A DNA stretch of 64,000 nt from an uncultured Actinomycetes bacterium (GCA_903828785.1 CAIKNP010000027.1:62001-126000), one strand, 5' to 3'; numbered from the stretch's first letter, positions 19,422 to 27,911 are shown. The notes: a model not told the origin generated them from the letters alone. A program made the numbers and translations.

Positions 19422-20792
19422 CTAGAAGTTCGAGCTGTCGAGCACGTTGTCGAAGCGCGCGAATTCATCGCGGAAGGTGAGGAAGGCCTTGTCTGTGGGA
19501 CCGTTTCGGTTCTTAGCAACGATGACCTCAACCTCCGACTTCTTGTCGTTCGCCACTTCGCCGTATTTTTCGGCCCGGTAGAGGAACAAAATAACGTCAG
19601 CGTCTTGCTCCAGGGATCCCGATTCGCGCAGGTCGCTCATCATCGGCCGCTTTTCTTGTCGGGTTTCGAGCGCGCGAGACAACTGCGAGAGTGCAATCAC
19701 CGGACAACCGAGTTCACGGGCCAGGATCTTGAGGGCGCGGCTCATTTCAGACACTTCCACCTGACGGTTCTCCGCGCGCGAACGACCAGTCATGAGTTGG
19801 AGGTAGTCAATAATCACCACACCGAGGTCACCGTGTGTGGACTTGATACGGCGAGCCCGGGCGCGAATGTCCATGACGGTCAAGGTGGGGTTGTCGTCAA
19901 TGTAAATCTTGGCCGACGCGAGGTAGCCAAAGGCTTCCTGGGCGCGATTCCAGTCGGCGTCGCTCAAGTCACCGGTGCGCAACTTGCTCGAGTCAATACG
20001 GGCCGTTGAGGCGAGAACGCGTTCGGTGAGCTCTTGTTTGCTCATTTCCAAGGAGAAGAACAGGGCCGGGCGCTTAACCACCGCCCCGACGTGGGTCAAG
20101 ATGCCGAGCGCGAAAGAGGTCTTACCCATCGACGGGCGAGCACCGACAATCGTGAGTGCGTGGGGCTGGAGTCCCTGCAAGATCAGGTCCAATCCGCGAT
20201 ACCCCGTCTCGAGACCGTTGAAGACGCCGCGGGTCTCACCACGAGCCTCGAGAATATTGGCCTCCTCGAGCAGGAGGGCGTGCAGTGGTGCGACGGTGTC
20301 GGCCTTGGAGGCATCACCGATCTCGTTGATCTTTCGTTCCGCATCGTCAATCAATGCGACGACGTCGTCAGTTGGCTTATACGAGTCGTCCACGATTTCG
20401 GTCGCGACGGCGATAAGTCGCCGCTGCTGGGACTTCTCTCGAACAATCACGGCATAACGCTCGGCGTTGTTCACCGAAGGAGTGTTGGCCGACAGGGCCA
20501 TGAGCAGACCCATGTCGAGGGCCACCACGCCCTGTTCTTGCAATTTGGCCTGCACGGTGACGAGGTCAACCGGTTCGGCACTATTGACGAGGTCCAAGAT
20601 GGCGGTGTAAATCTGCGCGTGCAGTGGTCGGTAGAAGTCGCTGGGTGACACCGTACTGCTCACCTGCGCCACGACATCCGACGACAGCAGCATCGCACCA
20701 ATGAGACCCTCCTCGGCCTCGAGAGCGTGTGGCGGGACGCGCGGCGTGGTCGTCGGGGCGGAGCGAGCGTATTCAGATTCGAGCTGTGTCAT
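19422..20792 (-). CDS. dnaB: Replicative DNA helicase DnaB
   Basis: A 456-residue hexameric 5'-3' helicase. The N-terminal DnaG-interacting domain (about 20-120, HALEAEEGLIGAMLLSS) is followed by a linker and a RecA-like motor with Walker A GARPSMGKTS and Walker B VVIIDYLQLM. The arginine finger region lies near the C-terminus. It has no intein, unlike some mycobacteria. It follows the rpsF-ssb-rpsR-rplI operon but is separated from it by a strong bidirectional terminator at 20889-20920, so it has its own promoter. A perfect 23-base inverted repeat lies just in front of its ribosome site (TTGAGGTC). Confidence 0.96.
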   Translation of the reverse strand: MTQLESEYARSAPTTTPRVPPHALEAEEGLIGAMLLSSDVVAQVSSTVSPSDFYRPLHAQIYTAILDLVNSAEPVDLVTVQAKLQEQGVVALDMGLLMALSANTPSVNNAERYAVIVREKSQQRRLIAVATEIVDDSYKPTDDVVALIDDAERKINEIGDASKADTVAPLHALLLEEANILEARGETRGVFNGLETGYRGLDLILQGLQPHALTIVGARPSMGKTSFALGILTHVGAVVKRPALFFSLEMSKQELTERVLASTARIDSSKLRTGDLSDADWNRAQEAFGYLASAKIYIDDNPTLTVMDIRARARRIKSTHGDLGVVIIDYLQLMTGRSRAENRQVEVSEMSRALKILARELGCPVIALSQLSRALETRQEKRPMMSDLRESGSLEQDADVILFLYRAEKYGEVANDKKSEVEVIVAKNRNGPTDKAFLTFRDEFARFDNVLDSSNF

Positions 20793-20804
20793 AAGACCTC
20801 AACG

Positions 20805-20827
20805 GTTGCACAAATCACTTGTGCAAC
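20805..20827 (-). promoter_or_regulatory. Perfect inverted repeat before dnaB
   Basis: GTTGCACAA, 5-base spacer, TTGTGCAAC, a perfect 9+5+9 repeat ending 12 bases before the dnaB ATG. It would be either a repressor operator or, in the mRNA, a hairpin next to the ribosome site GAGGT. It is not followed by a U tract, so it is not a terminator. Function unknown. Confidence 0.6.
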
Positions 20828-20854
20828 ACAAGAACAACAACGTGGGGAAATCCC

Positions 20855-20863
20855 TGTGCATAA
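20855..20863 (-). promoter_or_regulatory. DnaA-box-like site upstream of dnaB
   Basis: TGTGCATAA, the complement of TTATGCACA, is an exact match to the TTWTNCACA DnaA-box consensus. It lies 63 bases before dnaB and could link helicase expression to DnaA, but a single 9-mer can occur by chance. Confidence 0.35.
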
Positions 20864-20888
20864 ACACCCTCACAGAGGGCTGTGACAC

Positions 20889-20920
20889 AAAAAGGCCGGG
20901 GCGTTCGCCCCGGCCTTTTT
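20889..20920. terminator. Bidirectional terminator between rplI and dnaB
   Basis: AAAAA, GGCCGGGGC, 4-base loop GTTC, GCCCCGGCC, TTTTT. The GC-rich 9-bp stem is flanked by A and T tracts on both sides. It ends the ribosomal operon on the minus strand, 15 bases after the rplI stop. Confidence 0.92.
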
Positions 20921-20934
20921 GAGAGTACGGCGAA

Positions 20935-21381
20935 CTACTTCGCGACGACCTCGACATTGAAGGTGGCGGTAACACCGGGGAAGAGCGTGGCCGAAACCGT
21001 CGCCGATCCAACTTCCTTGAGGTGCTCGTCCATCACAATGGCGTGGCGGTCAAGGGAGATCGACGTCGCCGTGCGCAGGGCATTGACGATGTCAGACTCG
21101 GTGACCGAACCAAAGAGACGACCGTTGGCGCCGGCGCGAGCAGCGACGACCACGGTGGCTTGTTCAATGGTGGCCTTCTGCAGTTCCGCGGCGGAACGAG
21201 TAGCGGCGTCCTTGAGGTCGCGCGACTTCCGCATCGACGCAGCCTGGCTCTCCATGGCGGTGTTGGCTTCGAGGGCCGCACCCTTGGGGAGCAGGAAGTT
21301 ACGAGCAAATCCCTTACGGACTTCAACGATGTCGCCGCGACGGCCGACTCCCTTGACGTCACTGCGCAATAGAACCTTCAT
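20935..21381 (-). CDS. rplI: 50S ribosomal protein L9
   Basis: A 148-residue L9. The N-terminal RNA-binding domain ([34 protein letters not shown] region, residues 1-40) has the family signature G-x2-GxxVxVxxGYxRNxLxPxxxA. It is joined by a long helix to the C-terminal domain with [12 protein letters not shown]. Standard length. The start overlaps the rpsR stop by four bases, and the gene ends the rpsF-ssb-rpsR-rplI operon before a strong terminator. Confidence 0.97.
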   Translation of the reverse strand: MKVLLRSDVKGVGRRGDIVEVRKGFARNFLLPKGAALEANTAMESQAASMRKSRDLKDAATRSAAELQKATIEQATVVVAARAGANGRLFGSVTESDIVNALRTATSISLDRHAIVMDEHLKEVGSATVSATLFPGVTATFNVEVVAK

Positions 21382-21806
21382 TCGGCCACCTCTTCAACCA
21401 TTTCCTCAAACATTTCAACGGCAATCACGTCGTCCATCACTTCGTCGGACTCAGCTGCGGCAGCCTGATCACGGTCGGGACGTGGTCCACGACCACGGTC
21501 ATCGCGACCGCGTCCACCAGTGCGACGTTCGGTGACGGTGCGCTGGGTGTAGGGCAAGAGGGCCAGTTCGCGAGCAGTCTTGATTGAGTCCGTGACGTCA
21601 CGCTGGTGCTGCTGGCAGTTGCCAGACACCTTGCGCCCACGAATCTTGCCGCGGTCCGAGATGTACTTACGGAGCTGGGCCAAGTCCTTGTAGTCAACGG
21701 TGCCGACGCCGTGCGCACAGAAGGAGCAGGGCTTCACCTTGGCACCGCGACGGGTATCAATCTTCGGTGCCCGCTTGGGCAGGGTGGGCATATTCTTACG
21801 GGGCAT
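21378..21806 (-). CDS. rpsR: 30S ribosomal protein S18 with long C-terminal extension
   Basis: A 142-residue S18. The core (about residues 15-88) has [28 protein letters not shown] and [26 protein letters not shown]. CxxC plus C and H suggest the zinc-binding (C+) form. Ordinary S18 ends near this TARxxALLPY motif. Here another roughly 50 residues follow: first an Arg/Gly/Asp-rich stretch, then an acidic hydrophobic tail ending [12 protein letters not shown]. The ATG shares one base with the ssb stop (TAATG) and the end overlaps rplI. S18 binds S6 in the 30S platform. Confidence 0.95.
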   Translation of the reverse strand: MPRKNMPTLPKRAPKIDTRRGAKVKPCSFCAHGVGTVDYKDLAQLRKYISDRGKIRGRKVSGNCQQHQRDVTDSIKTARELALLPYTQRTVTERRTGGRGRDDRGRGPRPDRDQAAAAESDEVMDDVIAVEMFEEMVEEVAE

Positions 21807-22249
21807 TAGAAGGGCTCCTCATCAAAAGCGTGGTTGGTTGGTTGTGGTGCACTGGAGGAAGAACCGCCGTAGGGGGCTCCACCTTCGCTGCGAGGGTTAC
21901 GGCTGATAGCGGCGGTGGCCCACCGCAGTGAAGGTGCGATGTCGTCGGCGACAATCTCGAAGGCGTAACGCTTTTCACCTTCGGGAGTTTCCCAGGAACG
22001 CTGTTCCATGCGTCCAGTGACCACAACGCGGGTCCCCTTTTGCACGGAGTTAGCAACGTTCTCGGCCAAGGTACCGTAGGCCTGAACATCAAAGTACGAC
22101 GTCTGCTCCTGGGCTTCATTGGTCTGCCGGTTCGTCCACTTTCGGCTCACGGCGACCGCGAGTCTCAAGGCGGCCTGGCCACTATTTAGAAATTTCAATT
22201 CGGGGTCGCGGGTAACGTTACCCACGACGGTGATGGTGTTGTCAGCCAT
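21806..22249 (-). CDS. ssb: Single-stranded DNA-binding protein
   Basis: A 147-residue SSB. The OB fold (residues 1-110) begins [17 protein letters not shown] and holds [16 protein letters not shown] and [14 protein letters not shown] Gly/Ser-rich linker leads to the acidic tip FDEEPF, which recruits replication and repair partners. It protects single-stranded DNA in replication. It sits between rpsF and rpsR as in mycobacteria, 29 bases after rpsF. GGAGAAG lies just upstream of the ATG. Confidence 0.96.
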   Translation of the reverse strand: MADNTITVVGNVTRDPELKFLNSGQAALRLAVAVSRKWTNRQTNEAQEQTSYFDVQAYGTLAENVANSVQKGTRVVVTGRMEQRSWETPEGEKRYAFEIVADDIAPSLRWATAAISRNPRSEGGAPYGGSSSSAPQPTNHAFDEEPF

Positions 22250-22278
22250 CTCTTCTCCTTTGTTCTGGGCGTCCGAAC

Positions 22279-22605
22279 CTAGGCCTGCGCCGTGACACGG
22301 CGAGCCTTGGCCCGTTCATTGCGCCGAAGAATCTTGAAGCGCATGACCTCATCGGTCAGGGTGAGAATGCGGTCCAGTTCAGCGACAGTGTCGGCCTGGC
22401 CCTCAAACTCCACGAGGACGTAGTAGCCCTCTTTGCGCTTGTTGATTTCGTACGCCAAGGGACGCTTGCCCCAACGGTCGATGGATCCTGGGGTGCCACC
22501 ATTATTTCGAATGGTGTCGAGCGCTCGATCGAGTGCTACTTGGATGGTCTGTGCGTCGATAGTGCTATCGAACACCACCATGGTTTCGTAAGGCCTCATG
22601 GCCAC
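22279..22605 (-). CDS. rpsF: 30S ribosomal protein S6
   Basis: A 108-residue S6. MRPYETMVVFDS and WGKRPLAYEINKRKEGYYV match the family. It forms a heterodimer with S18 on the 30S platform. It is the first gene of the rpsF-ssb-rpsR-rplI operon. The 136-base upstream region can fold into several hairpins, which may be an S6:S18 autoregulatory leader. Confidence 0.97.
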   Translation of the reverse strand: MAMRPYETMVVFDSTIDAQTIQVALDRALDTIRNNGGTPGSIDRWGKRPLAYEINKRKEGYYVLVEFEGQADTVAELDRILTLTDEVMRFKILRRNERAKARRVTAQA

Positions 22606-22622
22606 TTTCCTTTCCCTCTGGT

Positions 22623-22685
22623 CCGACGAATCGGGCTCTGCGGAAAACAGAGCAGGGTGACTGGGTACTTCCCCGCACTTGCGGG
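22623..22685 (-). promoter_or_regulatory. Structured leader upstream of rpsF, possible S6:S18 autoregulatory RNA
   Basis: In the mRNA sense there are three small hairpins in a row: CCCGC/GCGGG (22672-22685), GCTCTG-TTTTCCG-CAGAGC (22635-22653), and CCGA-TTCG-TCGG with a UUCG tetraloop (22623-22634). S6:S18 leaders in other bacteria use a stem presenting a CCG motif, and the second hairpin loop contains CCG. The arrangement was not checked against the family model, so this is a candidate only. Confidence 0.35.
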
Positions 22686-22741
22686 ACTCTCTACTTTAGT
22701 GCACGACGAGCCACACCGCTAATGGAGCAGTCGCGAAGCCC

Positions 22742-23158
22742 CTACTTCTCCACCGAGCGACGCTGCCGACCCGGTACTCGGCCCCCCGCGGTCCACTTTC
22801 GAGCCAAGTGGTGGAACTTACACGAGGTGCACACTTCGACGGCGTAGCACTGGACGGGCTCAAGACGACGCTCAAGTTTGAGGAGTTCAGCGCGACTCAA
22901 TGGGCAAGTCCCACCCGCTGGGAGCCGCGCCCCGAAAACGTAGGTAACTTCCACGAGCTCGCCGTCTTCGCACAGCGGACACGTTTCACCGGTGTCACGA
23001 CCTATGTTTTTGGCCGCCCGCAGTAGCTCGGGGTGGGCGTCGCAGACATCTTCGGCCCGAATGAGACCAGCCTCGATCTTTGCGAGTAGGGCGTGGCGAA
23101 CCAGCCCAAACTCAACAACAGCCCCGTCGGCTGTGGTGTTGCGAAGATCTTTTTTCAT
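22742..23158 (-). CDS. DUF5318 family protein
   Basis: A 138-residue actinobacterial protein of unknown function. It has two CxxC knuckles (TCPLCEDG and VCTSCKFHH) that may bind zinc, plus an additional Cys in GGTCPLSR. Related genes lie near rpsF and ino1 in mycobacteria, as here. It is divergent from padR and precedes rpsF in the same direction with a 136-base gap. The start is ATG 23158. The C-terminal tail is basic (GRQRRSVEK). No enzymatic motif is visible. Confidence 0.82.
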   Translation of the reverse strand: MKKDLRNTTADGAVVEFGLVRHALLAKIEAGLIRAEDVCDAHPELLRAAKNIGRDTGETCPLCEDGELVEVTYVFGARLPAGGTCPLSRAELLKLERRLEPVQCYAVEVCTSCKFHHLARKWTAGGRVPGRQRRSVEK

Positions 23159-23212
23159 TGCTTAGGACTCTACCGCCCTCGCCACTACTCGATTGATGGA
23201 AGCTATATTGCA

Positions 23213-23228
23213 TTTCGATGTATCGAAA
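23213..23228. promoter_or_regulatory. Probable PadR autoregulatory operator
   Basis: A perfect inverted repeat TTTCGAT, 2-base spacer, ATCGAAA, located 17 bases before the favoured padR start at 23245 and between padR and the DUF5318 gene. PadR regulators commonly bind inverted repeats at their own promoters. The repeat covers an in-frame ATG at 23218, which argues that this ATG is not the real start. Confidence 0.55.
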
Positions 23229-23244
23229 CGATAGTATTAAACAT

Positions 23245-23868
23245 ATGTTGGATTTAGCCATTCTCGGATTGCTCATGGACCGCGATCATCACGGTTACGA
23301 AATTCGCACCCAGGTACGTGACCGTCTTGGTGTGACCTCCAACCTTTCCTTTGGCTCTATCTACCCCGCCCTCGCCCGGCTCGAGCGCCAGGGTCTGGTT
23401 GAAGCAGTAAGCGTCACGGACGCAGCGCCGATGATGATTTCCACCGGCTCGCTGAGTGGCGAGCGCGCTTCGCTACGCGCGCTTCGCGCCACCCAGGTTC
23501 TTGGACGACGTGGGCGCAAGGTCTACCGCATTAGTGACGAGGGTCGTCGCGTCTTCGTTGAGCTGCTCGCCGATCCAGCGACTGTTGACGACAGTCGCAA
23601 TTTTTCCCTGCGGGTGGCCCTGGCCAAATACCTCACGCCTACCCTTCGAGTGACCCTGCTCGAACGCCGTCGCACAGATCTTGTGGAGCGCCTCGCCGAA
23701 TTGCTGGCCGGCGCTCGCAATGAGCAACTTGACACCTACGCGCGCAGCGTCATGACGCACGCCGCCAAGGGCGTCGAGTTGGACATCGAGTGGATTGACA
23801 CCCTGTTAACCACCGAACGAAACAATCAACAGACCTTCACCGAACAGGTGAAGACAGGAAAGGAGTAG
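23245..23868 (+). CDS. PadR-family transcriptional regulator
   Basis: A 207-residue regulator with an N-terminal winged helix, [23 protein letters not shown] (residues 2-24), and a [19 protein letters not shown] recognition segment. The C-terminal half is helical (the Vir_act_alpha_C-like dimer arm). An insert near residues 55-85 is unusually Ala/Ser-rich. ATG 23245 fits the classic PadR N-terminus. An upstream ATG at 23218 is inside a palindrome. It is 2 bases from ino1 in the same direction, and the padR-ino1 linkage is kept in mycobacteria, so it probably controls inositol synthesis. Confidence 0.88.
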   Translation: MLDLAILGLLMDRDHHGYEIRTQVRDRLGVTSNLSFGSIYPALARLERQGLVEAVSVTDAAPMMISTGSLSGERASLRALRATQVLGRRGRKVYRISDEGRRVFVELLADPATVDDSRNFSLRVALAKYLTPTLRVTLLERRRTDLVERLAELLAGARNEQLDTYARSVMTHAAKGVELDIEWIDTLLTTERNNQQTFTEQVKTGKE

Positions 23869-23870
23869 TC

Positions 23871-24962
23871 ATGGAAAAGATTCGTGTGGCTATTGCTGGT
23901 GTGGGTAACTGCGCGAGCTCACTCATTCAAGGCGTGACGTACTACCGCGACGCCCAAGACGGCGAAAATGTTCCCGGATTGATGCACGTGAGCCTGGGTG
24001 GCTACCACGTGTCGGACCTGGAATTCGTAGCCGCTTTCGACGTGGACGCTTCGAAGGTTGGCGTCGATCTAAGCAAGGCAATTGAGGGTGGCATGAACAA
24101 CACCATCAAGTTTGCTGACGTGGCTGAAATCGGTGTCACGGTGCAACGTGGACCAAGTATGGACGGCCTGAACAAGTACTACTTGGCCGCCATTGATGAG
24201 TCGCCCGTCGAGCCCGTTGACGTCGCCCAGGCCCTGCGCGACGCACGAGCCGAAGTGCTCGTGTCTTACCTACCCGTCGGTTCCGAAGACGCCCAGCGTT
24301 ACTACGCCCAGGCCGCGCTGGACGCGGGTTGTGCCTTTGTCAACGCCATTCCCGTCTTCATCGCTTCGGACCCCGTATGGGCCAAGAAGTTTGCTGACGC
24401 CGGCGTACCCATCATTGGAGACGACATCAAGAGTCAGGTTGGTGCGACGATTGTGCACCGCGTACTCGCGCGTCTCTTTGAGGACCGTGGGCTGGCCCTG
24501 GACCACACCTACCAGCTCAACGTTGGTGGCAACATGGACTTTAAGAACATGCTCGACCGCGAACGTCTCGAGTCGAAGAAGGTTTCCAAGACCCAGGCCG
24601 TTACCTCGCAACTAGAGAATTACACCCTGCACGCCGACGATGTCCACATCGGACCGAGCGACCACGTGCCGTGGTTGAAGGACCGCAAGTGGGCCTACAT
24701 CCGCATGGAGGGTCGCAACTTCGGTGACGTCCCACTGAACGTGGAACTCAAGCTCGAAGTCTGGGACTCCCCGAACTCCGCGGGTGTCATCATCGACGCC
24801 GTGCGTTGCGCCAAGGTGGCCCTGGACCGTGGCATCGGTGGACCAATCCTCGGACCCAGCGCCTACTTCATGAAGTCGCCGCCCGTGCAGTTCCACGACG
24901 ACGTCGCTCAACACATGGTGGACAGCTTCGCCGCAGGTGGGGAAAACCCCGTCTGGCCGTAA
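23871..24962 (+). CDS. ino1: Inositol-3-phosphate synthase
   Basis: A 363-residue enzyme of the actinobacterial/archaeal short myo-inositol-1-phosphate synthase class. The NAD-binding [12 protein letters not shown] is at residues 10-21. Later motifs are [26 protein letters not shown] and the strongly conserved [11 protein letters not shown] with catalytic Lys residues. It turns glucose 6-phosphate into inositol 3-phosphate, the first step to phosphatidylinositol and mycothiol. It starts 2 bases after padR stops, with AAAGGAG overlapping the padR end. A strong hairpin follows at 24979. Confidence 0.95.
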   Translation: MEKIRVAIAGVGNCASSLIQGVTYYRDAQDGENVPGLMHVSLGGYHVSDLEFVAAFDVDASKVGVDLSKAIEGGMNNTIKFADVAEIGVTVQRGPSMDGLNKYYLAAIDESPVEPVDVAQALRDARAEVLVSYLPVGSEDAQRYYAQAALDAGCAFVNAIPVFIASDPVWAKKFADAGVPIIGDDIKSQVGATIVHRVLARLFEDRGLALDHTYQLNVGGNMDFKNMLDRERLESKKVSKTQAVTSQLENYTLHADDVHIGPSDHVPWLKDRKWAYIRMEGRNFGDVPLNVELKLEVWDSPNSAGVIIDAVRCAKVALDRGIGGPILGPSAYFMKSPPVQFHDDVAQHMVDSFAAGGENPVWP

Positions 24963-24978
24963 GCGGCCCACTGAACGT

Positions 24979-25011
24979 ACCGAACCCCCCGCTTTTGGCG
25001 GGGGGTTCGGT
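24979..25011 (+). terminator. Terminator after ino1
   Basis: A perfect 14-base stem ACCGAACCCCCCGC pairs with GCGGGGGGTTCGGT around a 5-base loop, 16 bases after the ino1 stop. Only a weak T tract (TATTT) follows. Confidence 0.85.
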
Positions 25012-25032
25012 ATTTCTGGCGCGATGTCGCTC

Positions 25033-25395
25033 CTACAAAGTGACGATGGTCGGGTGCAGCGCTTTGAGGTTCGTTTGTGACCATCGACCGAGCGCCTCGA
25101 GAACTGGGCGCAGGGCCTCACCCGAGGGCGTTAGGCGGTACGCGTTATTGCGCGCCGATCGCTTCGGCTCACTGCGCTCAATAATTCCTAGTGTCGAGAG
25201 CTGTTTGAGTCGTGACGCCAAAATGTTCGTGGCAATGTGCTCGGGTGATTCACCAAATTCCGAGAAGGTGCGAGTGCCGTGGACGAGCAGGTCGCGAACA
25301 ATGAGCAGCGACCACCGGTCCCCCAGCACATCCAGGCCCGAACTAATTGGGCACACCGATCGCCAAAGCATCTCGTTACCGTCAGTGTCATTCAT
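25033..25395 (-). CDS. HxlR-family winged-helix regulator
   Basis: A 120-residue regulator. The HxlR signature CPISSGLDVLGDRWSLLIVRDLL lies at residues 15-37, followed by RTFSEFGESPEHIATNILASRLKQL. The single N-terminal Cys is placed where redox or quinone sensing Cys occurs in YodB-type members. The start at 25395 is chosen because residues further upstream are antisense to the next gene and lack family similarity. It follows the epimerase gene by 7 bases, so the two form an operon. A clear palindromic operator lies upstream at 26446-26466. Confidence 0.9.
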   Translation of the reverse strand: MNDTDGNEMLWRSVCPISSGLDVLGDRWSLLIVRDLLVHGTRTFSEFGESPEHIATNILASRLKQLSTLGIIERSEPKRSARNNAYRLTPSGEALRPVLEALGRWSQTNLKALHPTIVTL

Positions 25396-25402
25396 CAGTC
25401 GT

Positions 25403-26389
25403 CTACCGGGTGAGCGCAGCGGCCATGTCAATGAGGGTGTTCTCAATAGGCGTGGGGGACCATCCCAATACCTCCGTGGTGCGGTGGGTGTCAAAGCCAA
25501 TGCGCACCCCGAGTTGTGGCACCACGGCGCGAGCTTGCGCGTCAAAGAGGGCCATCAGCTTGATCGCCACGTTGGGCGCTTTGCGAGTAGGCACCTTGCC
25601 GTAGCCCGCAGCACGCAGAATCTGCGCGGCCTGGGCCAGAGGAATGGGACTGGCGCTGGCGGCAATAAAGCGCTGCCCCGGGGCACCCGGAGCGCTGAGG
25701 GCCGCTACTTCAAGTCGGGCCACGTCGCGCACGTCCACCATGCCCATCGCCACATCGGGAATCATGGGCATTTTGCCCGCGACGAGTTCACCAATCATGG
25801 TGACGCTCACACCCTCACCGGGTGCCCCCAGTGAGGGACCAACGATGAAACCAGGGTTAACGACGACGAGTTCCATTGGACCGTCACCGACGACCTCCCA
25901 GGCGGCGCGTTCGGCCAGCGTCTTACTCTTGGCGTACGCTCCAATCTTGGCCTCAGTGTCCGACCACGCGTCGGGTCCGTACGTACCACTCGACTTTCCG
26001 GCGACCATCGATACGATCGACGAGGTTACGACGACGCGCTTCACCCCGGCGTGCTGGGCCGCTTGAAGAACCCGGCGGGTTCCCTCGACCGCGGGAGCAA
26101 TGAGATCGTTTTCGTCCTTCGGCTCACCTAAAACGAAGGGTGAGGCGACGTGTAGAACGTAGGTGCACCCCTTCATGGCTTCCTCCCAGCCCGTATCCGA
26201 CAGGAGGTCCGCCTCGACGAAGGTGAGCTTTTCAACCGATACCGCGGCCGCAATAGCCGACTTCGTGGCGTCAATTTTCGCGAGCGAGCGAACGGTGCCC
26301 ACCACCTCAAAACCTTGGCGGAGCAGTTCGGCCCCCACGTGTTGACCGAGGTAGCCACTAATGCCGGTAACGAGAACGCGTTGCGTCAT
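25403..26389 (-). CDS. NAD-dependent epimerase/dihydroflavonol reductase-like protein
   Basis: A 328-residue extended SDR. It has ITGISGYLGQHVGAELL with the GxxGxxG nucleotide motif (residues 7-13), HVASPF near 78, and the catalytic YAKSK near 152. The overall pattern is that of dihydroflavonol-4-reductase/cinnamoyl-CoA reductase-like enzymes, which reduce carbonyls with NADPH. Being first in an operon with an HxlR regulator suggests a response to an aldehyde or quinone-type compound. The substrate is unknown. Confidence 0.88.
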   Translation of the reverse strand: MTQRVLVTGISGYLGQHVGAELLRQGFEVVGTVRSLAKIDATKSAIAAAVSVEKLTFVEADLLSDTGWEEAMKGCTYVLHVASPFVLGEPKDENDLIAPAVEGTRRVLQAAQHAGVKRVVVTSSIVSMVAGKSSGTYGPDAWSDTEAKIGAYAKSKTLAERAAWEVVGDGPMELVVVNPGFIVGPSLGAPGEGVSVTMIGELVAGKMPMIPDVAMGMVDVRDVARLEVAALSAPGAPGQRFIAASASPIPLAQAAQILRAAGYGKVPTRKAPNVAIKLMALFDAQARAVVPQLGVRIGFDTHRTTEVLGWSPTPIENTLIDMAAALTR

Positions 26390-26445
26390 GGAATTTCTCT
26401 CTTCTGCCAGGCGAGCAAACTACCCGCGGGCGTCAATCACTAGTA

Positions 26446-26466
26446 TAACTTGCAATATACAAGTTA
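26446..26466. promoter_or_regulatory. HxlR-type operator
   Basis: A perfect inverted repeat TAACTTG, 7-base spacer, CAAGTTA. It is extended by AGTA on the left and TACT on the right after one extra base. It lies 57-77 bases before the epimerase start, and a TATACT (-10-like, minus strand 26446-26441) borders it. The symmetry and placement fit autoregulation by the HxlR protein at 25033. Confidence 0.7.
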
Positions 26467-26471
26467 GTACT

Positions 26472-27911
26472 CTACGTAGCCCCGGATTGATCGGCCCACC
26501 ACTCCTTCAGGCGAAAGGTGGCCTCTGACTTGGAGATTTCGCCTTCGTGGTGTCGAATGTCGAGCAGGAATCGGTAGGCCGCCCCGACCTGGGGGCCTGG
26601 GCGAAGTCCAAGAATGGCCATCACCTCTTCACCATCGAGCGCTGGACGCTGGTTATCGACGTCTTCTTGCTCGCGCAGTTCGGCAATGCGAATGACGAGA
26701 TCGTCCATACGCTTGGCCAGTTCGGCCGCCTTGCGGGCGTTTCGGGTCGTGCAGTCACAGCGAGTGAGCTCGTTCAGGTCGTCGAGTAACTCCCCGGCGT
26801 CGCGCACGTAGCGACGCACCGCCGAATCGCTCCAGCCCAACTTGTAGGTGTGGAAACGCAGGTGCAGCTCGACGAGTTCGCTGACGTCGTCAATCATTTG
26901 ATTCGAGTACTTAAGTTCGCTCATGCGCTTGCGCGTCATTCGAGCTCCGACGACTTCGTGAAACCGAAAAGTGACGCCCTCGGGTGTGATCTCGCGGGTC
27001 GCCGGCTTACCGATGTCGTGCATCAGGGCGGCCAGACGTATGCGCAACGCTGGCCGCGTTTTGTCCACCACGGCCCAGGTGTGTTTCAGCACATCCTTGT
27101 GTTGATGCACCGGGTCTTGCTCGAGCTGCAGCGTGGGCAGTTCCGGAAAGAAGTGGGCCGCGAGCCCCGTCCTCACGATGAAGTCCAAACCGACCGAGGG
27201 CATCTCGGTGACCAACAGCAGGTCCAACTCGGCGCGTATGCGTTCGGCACTAACGATGTTTATCTTTTCGGCCAATAGAACCGCCGCCGACTCAAGTTCT
27301 GGGTCAATACCTAAATAAAAACGAGCTGAGAAGCGAGCGGCCCGCAACATGCGTAGGGGGTCGTCGTTAAAGAGCACCAGGGGATCAATAGGAGCCCGCA
27401 GTCGACGACTATTGAGGTCAGCCATTCCCCCGAAGGGGTCGTGAAGGAAGTCAAACACGGACTGTTCTGCGCTCTTGTGCAGCACACCCACCACATCGAG
27501 CGCCATGGCGTTGATGGTGAAATCACGCCGACTCAAGTCCTCGAGCAAGGAATTACCCCACTCCACCTCGGGCTTGCGGGAATCGTCGAGGTAGGCCTCC
27601 GAACGAAAGGTGGTGATTTCAACTTGAATTCGACTGGCCCGCAAGACACCGCCAAGGGTGCCAAAAGCGCGGCCCTGTTCCCAAAGCGTTCCGCAGTGGG
27701 GCTGCATCAATCGAGCAATGTCATCCGGTCGAGCGTCCGTCGTGAAGTCAATATCGAATTCTTCTTTTGGCGCACCCAAAAGGGCGTCGCGAACTGAGCC
27801 ACCGACGGCGTAGAGCGAGAAACCCGCGTCAGCGAAGGAGCGCGCGAGTGGTTCGGCCAGCGTTGCGAGCTCCGCGAGGCGAGATGGGAGTAGGTCGTCG
27901 AGAATCGTCAC
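26472..27911 (-). CDS. pcnA: CCA tRNA nucleotidyltransferase
   Basis: A 479-residue class II nucleotidyltransferase. The head domain has GGSVRDALLG (residues 37-46) and FDIDFTTDARPDD with the two catalytic Asp residues. The RRDFTINAMA motif follows, then an RNA-binding middle. A C-terminal HD domain carries AALMHDIGKPATR, giving a possible phosphatase or phosphodiesterase function. It adds or repairs the CCA tail of tRNA. It is divergent from the DUF6049-like and murJ genes, the same order as in mycobacteria. Confidence 0.95.
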   Translation of the reverse strand: MTILDDLLPSRLAELATLAEPLARSFADAGFSLYAVGGSVRDALLGAPKEEFDIDFTTDARPDDIARLMQPHCGTLWEQGRAFGTLGGVLRASRIQVEITTFRSEAYLDDSRKPEVEWGNSLLEDLSRRDFTINAMALDVVGVLHKSAEQSVFDFLHDPFGGMADLNSRRLRAPIDPLVLFNDDPLRMLRAARFSARFYLGIDPELESAAVLLAEKINIVSAERIRAELDLLLVTEMPSVGLDFIVRTGLAAHFFPELPTLQLEQDPVHQHKDVLKHTWAVVDKTRPALRIRLAALMHDIGKPATREITPEGVTFRFHEVVGARMTRKRMSELKYSNQMIDDVSELVELHLRFHTYKLGWSDSAVRRYVRDAGELLDDLNELTRCDCTTRNARKAAELAKRMDDLVIRIAELREQEDVDNQRPALDGEEVMAILGLRPGPQVGAAYRFLLDIRHHEGEISKSEATFRLKEWWADQSGAT

